NCBI GenBank assembly: GCA_031284765.1
Contig: JAITXK010000004.1
Span: 1-9,563, forward strand
Reading direction: 5' to 3'
DNA from: Candidatus Symbiothrix sp.
GTDB lineage: Bacteria; Bacteroidota; Bacteroidia; Bacteroidales; Azobacteroidaceae
Length of the DNA stretch: 9,563 nucleotides
The notes under the pieces were generated by a model. That model was not told the origin of the DNA, made no database searches, and saw nothing but the letters and a program-made list of their open reading frames with translations. The position numbers and the translations under genes are program-made. Positions 6,194 through 9,563 of the stretch are shown in pieces (within the stretch, counting starts at the first letter, position 1; every line of letters begins with the position of its first letter).

Positions 6194-8362
6194 ATGGCAA
6201 AAAAGCAAAGGCAAGGCATGCACTCGCAAAAACGACTGAAAAAGGGCGCGATAGTGCAGCGTATAGTAGATTTCTTTAATCAAAATCCCCAAGAAACGGT
6301 AAATTACAAGCAAGTCAGTTCAGGCATTGATGTCAACAGGCAGGCAGACCGTCTGATGGTGTCCCAGATATTGGAAGAACTGATATTGGAAGATTATTTA
6401 GTGCAGCCCGAACGCGGGAAATATCGTTTAAGTCATACGGGCACAGTGGCTGAAGGGGTTTTTGAACGCCGTTCAAACGGCAAAAATTCGTTTATTCCCG
6501 ACAACAGCGGCAACCCTATTTTTGTTGCCGAACGCAATTCGATGCAAGCCATGAGCCGCGACCGGGTCAAAGTGCAGATTCTGGCGAAACGCAAAGGCTG
6601 CGAACCCGAAGCGGCAGTCATTGAAATCCTGCATCGCGCACAAAATACGGTGGTCGGCGTGTTGGAAGTCAGCAAATATTACGCTTATCTGATTGTGGAC
6701 AGCAAGATTCTGGCGAACGATATTTTCATTCCGCAGGATAAACTCAAAGGCGGAAAGACCGGCGAAAAGGCCGTCGTCCGCATTACCGAATGGCCCGATA
6801 AAGCCAAAAATCCGGTGGGCGAAGTGCTGGATGTGTTGGGCATAGTCGGCGGTCAACATACCGAGATGCACGCCATTTTGGCCGAATACGGTTTGCCCTA
6901 TACATATCCCGAATTGGTGGAAAAGGCTGCGAAAAAAATATCCCCGCAAATTACGAAACAAGACATGGAAGCCCGCGAAGATTTTCGCGACACCGTCACG
7001 TTTACCATTGACCCAAAAGACGCCAAGGATTTCGACGATGCCTTGTCCGTCAAAAAACTGTCCAATGGATGCTGGGAAGTGGGTGTCCATATCGCCGATG
7101 TAACGCATTACGTTAAACTTGGCAGCGTGATTGACAAGGAAGCGGCCGAACGCGCCACCTCCATTTATTTGGTTGACCGCACCATCCCGATGCTTCCCGA
7201 AGTCTTGAGTAACGGACTCTGTTCCTTACGTCCCAACGAGGAAAAACTCTGTTTTTCCGCCATTTTTGAGATGAACGATAAGGCCGAAATCAAAAATTAC
7301 CGCATCAAACGAACGATTATTAATTCCGACCGGCGATTTACTTATGAGGAGGCGCAGGAAATAATAGAAACTCCCCTGCTCTCTCAAGAGGGAGCAGAGG
7401 CTGCGCTCCAAGAGGCGGTTCTGACTTTAGACCGTTTAGCCAAAGCATTGAGAAAAAAGCGTTTTCACAACGGCGCCGTCAATTTCGACCGCGTGGAAGT
7501 GAAATTCGATATCGACGCAAACGGCAAACCGGTGCGCGTCTATTTCAAGGAAGCGAAAGATTCCAATAAATTGGTGGAAGAGTTTATGTTGCTGGCCAAT
7601 AAAACGGTGGCCGAGGCTATCGGACAAGTGCCCAAGGGCAAGAAAGCCAAAACGTTTGTCTATCGTGTGCACGACGTGCCGAATCCTGAAAAGATGGCTA
7701 ATTTCGTTCAATTCGTCCGGCGTTTCGGTTACAAGTTGAAGGAAAAAGGCACGGCGGGCGAACTTTCCAAGAGCATCAACGACTTGTTGGACACGGTACA
7801 AGGCAAAAAAGAACAAAATCTGATTGAAATCGTCGCCATTCGTTCCATGGCCAAGGCGGCTTACACCACGGCCAATATCGGCCATTACGGTTTGGCTTTC
7901 CCTTATTATACGCATTTCACGTCACCGATTCGCCGCTATCCCGACATGATGGTACACCGCTTGTTGGAACGCTATTTGTCGGGGGGACGTTCCGTTCCCG
8001 AACAGGCCACCGAAGACGAATGTAAACATTGTTCCAACATGGAAGGCTTGGCGGCGCAGGCCGAACGCGCGTCCATCAAATACAAACAAGTGGAATTTAT
8101 GTCCGACAAATTGGGACAAGTCTTCGACGGCGTGATTTCGGGCGTAACCGAATGGGGCTTGTACGTGGAAATAAACGAAAACCGTTGCGAAGGCATGGTG
8201 CCGATGCGCGACCTGAAAGACGATTATTACTCATTCGATGAAAAAACCTACAGCCTGATTGGGCAGCGGAACAAACAACGTTACAGCTTGGGCGATCCTG
8301 TCAAAATTCAGGTGGTACGGGCGAATTTAGAGAAAAAGCAATTGGATTTTGTCTTGGAGTAA
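6194..8362 (+). CDS. rnr: Ribonuclease R (3'-5' exoribonuclease, RNB/VacB family, 722 aa)
   Basis: RNase R degrades structured RNA processively from the 3' end and takes part in mRNA decay and rRNA quality control in the cytoplasm. Domain order matches the family. A basic N-terminus is followed by a winged-helix RNA-binding region (about 17-80), then OB-fold cold-shock domains (about 85-215, with GVFERRSNGKNSFIP and a later YAYLIVDS block). The RNB catalytic domain (about 262-590) has the metal-binding aspartates in IDPKDAKDFDDA (272-283; D273, D279, D281, D282) and the closing HFTSPIRRYPDMMVHR (574-589). The C-terminal S1 domain (about 640-722) contains FDGVISGVTEWGLYVE. Length is normal for Bacteroidetes RNase R. 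One oddity: residues 393-404 (TPLLSQEGAEAA) come from a palindromic DNA segment inside the RNB domain. The gene has its own strong promoter, and the next gene starts 42 bases after the stop. Confidence 0.96.
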   Translation: MAKKQRQGMHSQKRLKKGAIVQRIVDFFNQNPQETVNYKQVSSGIDVNRQADRLMVSQILEELILEDYLVQPERGKYRLSHTGTVAEGVFERRSNGKNSFIPDNSGNPIFVAERNSMQAMSRDRVKVQILAKRKGCEPEAAVIEILHRAQNTVVGVLEVSKYYAYLIVDSKILANDIFIPQDKLKGGKTGEKAVVRITEWPDKAKNPVGEVLDVLGIVGGQHTEMHAILAEYGLPYTYPELVEKAAKKISPQITKQDMEAREDFRDTVTFTIDPKDAKDFDDALSVKKLSNGCWEVGVHIADVTHYVKLGSVIDKEAAERATSIYLVDRTIPMLPEVLSNGLCSLRPNEEKLCFSAIFEMNDKAEIKNYRIKRTIINSDRRFTYEEAQEIIETPLLSQEGAEAALQEAVLTLDRLAKALRKKRFHNGAVNFDRVEVKFDIDANGKPVRVYFKEAKDSNKLVEEFMLLANKTVAEAIGQVPKGKKAKTFVYRVHDVPNPEKMANFVQFVRRFGYKLKEKGTAGELSKSINDLLDTVQGKKEQNLIEIVAIRSMAKAAYTTANIGHYGLAFPYYTHFTSPIRRYPDMMVHRLLERYLSGGRSVPEQATEDECKHCSNMEGLAAQAERASIKYKQVEFMSDKLGQVFDGVISGVTEWGLYVEINENRCEGMVPMRDLKDDYYSFDEKTYSLIGQRNKQRYSLGDPVKIQVVRANLEKKQLDFVLE
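7373..7400 (+). repeat. Palindromic repeat-like insertion inside rnr
   Basis: CTGCTCTCTC (7376-7385) and GAGGGAGCAG (7388-7397) pair fully with one T-G wobble, around a central AA. CC/GG at 7373-7374 and 7399-7400 extends the stem past one mismatch. It is read in frame as TPLLSQEGAEAA. The peptide TPLLSQEG resembles the translation of short palindromic repeats scattered through Bacteroidetes genomes, a likeness recalled rather than searched. Confidence 0.5.
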
Positions 8363-8373
8363 GTTAAAATACG

Positions 8374-8381
8374 TATCTTTG
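8374..8381 (+). promoter_or_regulatory. -7 box (TATCTTTG) for the DedA gene
   Basis: An exact TAnnTTTG match in the 42-base gap after rnr ends 23 bases before the ATG at 8405. The nearest TTTG (8348-8351, inside the rnr end) has a 22-base spacer, longer than ideal, so read-through from rnr may also contribute. Confidence 0.55.
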
Positions 8382-8404
8382 TGACTTTCAAAAAATAGAA
8401 CTAT

Positions 8405-9055
8405 ATGGAAATTCTTCAATGGATTATTGATTTTGTGTTGCACATTGATGTGCATTTGACGGACTTAATCGCCAATTATGGTGATTGGGTGTATGCCATC
8501 CTGTTTTTAATCATTTTTTGCGAAACCGGATTGGTGGTCACGCCTTTTCTGCCCGGCGATTCTCTGCTATTCGTAGCCGGCACCTTGGCTGCTATCGGCG
8601 ACAATCATGTGAATGTGCATTTGATGGTCTTGCTGTTGATTGGTGCGGCTATTTTGGGCGACAGTTGCAACTACACCATCGGCAAGTTTTTAGGTGAAAA
8701 GCTGTTCCGGAATCCCGACTCCAAGCTATTCAAACGGAAATATTTAGAACAAACCCATGAATTTTACGAAAAGCATGGCGGGAAAACGATTATCCTCGCC
8801 CGCTTTGTCCCGATAATACGGACCTTTACGCCGTTCGTGGCCGGGATGGGCAAAATGACTTACATCCGTTTCATCAGTTTTTGCGTGTTGGCGGCCGTTC
8901 TTTGGGTTTCCATTTTTATGTATCTCGGCTATTTCTTTGGCGAACTGGAGTTTGTCCAAAAGAATTTGAGTGTATTGGTGGTGGTTATTATTTTTGTTTC
9001 GTTGTTGCCGGGGATTATGGAGATTTTGCGGCAGCGGAGGAAACAGATTCATTGA
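8405..9055 (+). CDS. DedA-family membrane protein (VTT/SNARE-associated domain, 216 aa)
   Basis: DedA proteins are inner-membrane proteins implicated in lipid-carrier (undecaprenyl phosphate) or phospholipid translocation and in membrane-potential homeostasis. The family motifs are clear: FCETGLVVTPFLPGDSLLF (residues 38-56) with the conserved E, P and GDSLL, then a hydrophobic segment (VLLLIGAAILGDSCNYTIGK), and ARFVPIIRTFTPFVAGMG (132-149), the arginine- and proline-bearing motif of the second re-entrant region. Further membrane segments follow at about 155-178 and 188-205, with a basic tail (RQRRKQIH) that is probably cytoplasmic. Length is typical of the family (about 200-220). It follows rnr by 42 bases in the same direction and has its own -7 box, so it is at most loosely co-transcribed. 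The substrate cannot be read from sequence. Confidence 0.93.
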   Translation: MEILQWIIDFVLHIDVHLTDLIANYGDWVYAILFLIIFCETGLVVTPFLPGDSLLFVAGTLAAIGDNHVNVHLMVLLLIGAAILGDSCNYTIGKFLGEKLFRNPDSKLFKRKYLEQTHEFYEKHGGKTIILARFVPIIRTFTPFVAGMGKMTYIRFISFCVLAAVLWVSIFMYLGYFFGELEFVQKNLSVLVVVIIFVSLLPGIMEILRQRRKQIH

Positions 9056-9137
9056 TCATAAATGCTATTGTCGGATTGGGATAGGTGGATAATATTGTAT
9101 ATACTCACAGAAAATAAATTTAAGTTATTCATTCCAG

Positions 9138-9563
9138 TCATGTATTAGCGATTGGTGGCAAATTCACTAAATTTCGCTCAATCCTAATCTGTTTGATTTC
9201 TCCGCGTTCCCCCGACACATAATAAAACTTGGCGTACTCTTCGGATATGTTTTTCACAAACGCTTCGCGGATACGGGATAATTTTTCATTAATGGAATTA
9301 TCGGTCGGCGTACACATTTTTTCGATGCTGTCGGTCATGTCTGTGTAATGTTCCCGATTGGATATTTGTTTGTAGATTGTCGTTAATTCACGTTTATAAT
9401 CAGGCAGTTGTTTGAGAAGTATGCCTTCGGAATGTCGCAAAAATAACAGATACAGCGCTTTGGGCAAAGGTGTCATTTTGATTTCCAGATTGTTGTAATC
9501 CGGCAGAAATATCCGATATTCCGAATCAATCACTAAACGGCTTAATTTGTCAGGGGGCGTTTT
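9138..9563 (-). CDS. Conserved Bacteroidetes hypothetical protein, C-terminal part (5' end outside window)
   Basis: The minus-strand frame is open from the window edge to TGA at 9138-9140, giving at least 141 residues. The GTG at 9531-9533 is not the real start, because the frame continues upstream as KTPPDKLSRL. Visible blocks are PLPKALYLLFLRHSEGILLK, LPDYKRELTTIYKQIS, a polar linker, and NSINEKLSRIREAFVKNI, then YYVSGERGEIKQIRIERNLV at the C-terminus. From memory, this block order occurs in hypothetical proteins across Bacteroidetes; I recognise no named domain. The fold looks mixed alpha with a final beta stretch, and there is no membrane segment or signal in the visible part. It converges on the DedA gene across an 82-base gap with no clear terminator hairpin. 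Function unknown. Confidence 0.75.
   Translation of the reverse strand, partial: KTPPDKLSRLVIDSEYRIFLPDYNNLEIKMTPLPKALYLLFLRHSEGILLKQLPDYKRELTTIYKQISNREHYTDMTDSIEKMCTPTDNSINEKLSRIREAFVKNISEEYAKFYYVSGERGEIKQIRIERNLVNLPPIANT

Noticed and set aside
6473..7915. Long open frames antisense to rnr
   Set aside because: They are mirror frames of the strongly supported RNase R coding sequence and show no domain, promoter or coherent protein character.
1..9563. CRISPR array or tandem repeat locus
   Set aside because: No regularly spaced direct repeats were seen on either strand.

Overview
The window looks like a chromosomal segment of a Bacteroidetes bacterium, most likely order Bacteroidales. The evidence is: moderate GC; several upstream regions carrying the Bacteroidetes promoter pattern (-7 box TAnnTTTG, twice with a -33 TTTG box exactly 19 bases upstream); A-rich leaders instead of Shine-Dalgarno sites; and several gene types characteristic of that phylum (DUF3987 protein, long amidophosphoribosyltransferase, helix-hairpin-helix outer-membrane barrel). 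Genus cannot be decided from the sequence alone.

Left part (1-1213): debris of mobile DNA. The window opens inside the 3' end of an ISAs1-family insertion sequence whose right end is inferred at base 240. It has cut a DUF3987 (primase/helicase-like) gene, leaving only the first 110 codons plus 8 codons read from the IS end. Upstream of it, overlapping by 8 bases, is an excisionase-type helix-turn-helix gene. This pair is typical of Bacteroides-type integrative or mobilizable elements, and it lies just beyond the 3' end of a tRNA-Leu gene, a classic integration site. No integrase is present. About 300 non-coding bases separate the pair from the tRNA.

Centre (1214-6032): tRNA-Leu(CAG), read leftward with its own terminator, is divergent from a 621-residue amidophosphoribosyltransferase-type gene. 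That protein differs from textbook PurF by a long insertion and altered motifs. Its stop overlaps by 17 bases the end of a convergent two-gene outer-membrane operon: a PorV/PorQ-like beta-barrel protein, then (ATGA overlap) a large protein with periplasmic helix-hairpin-helix repeats and a C-terminal barrel.

Right part (6033-9563): back-to-back promoters drive the outer-membrane operon leftward and RNase R (rnr) rightward. rnr carries a short palindrome-derived in-frame insertion. A DedA-family membrane protein follows 42 bases later with its own -7 box. The window ends in the C-terminal part of a leftward conserved hypothetical protein that runs off the edge.

Apart from the mobile-element remnant, the content is core-genome housekeeping (purine synthesis, RNA decay, membrane homeostasis) plus an uncharacterised outer-membrane pair. 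I see no CRISPR array, toxin-antitoxin pair or complete novel defence system. The most unusual items are the divergent PurF, the HhH-barrel operon, the palindrome inside rnr, and the IS-truncated element at the tRNA.
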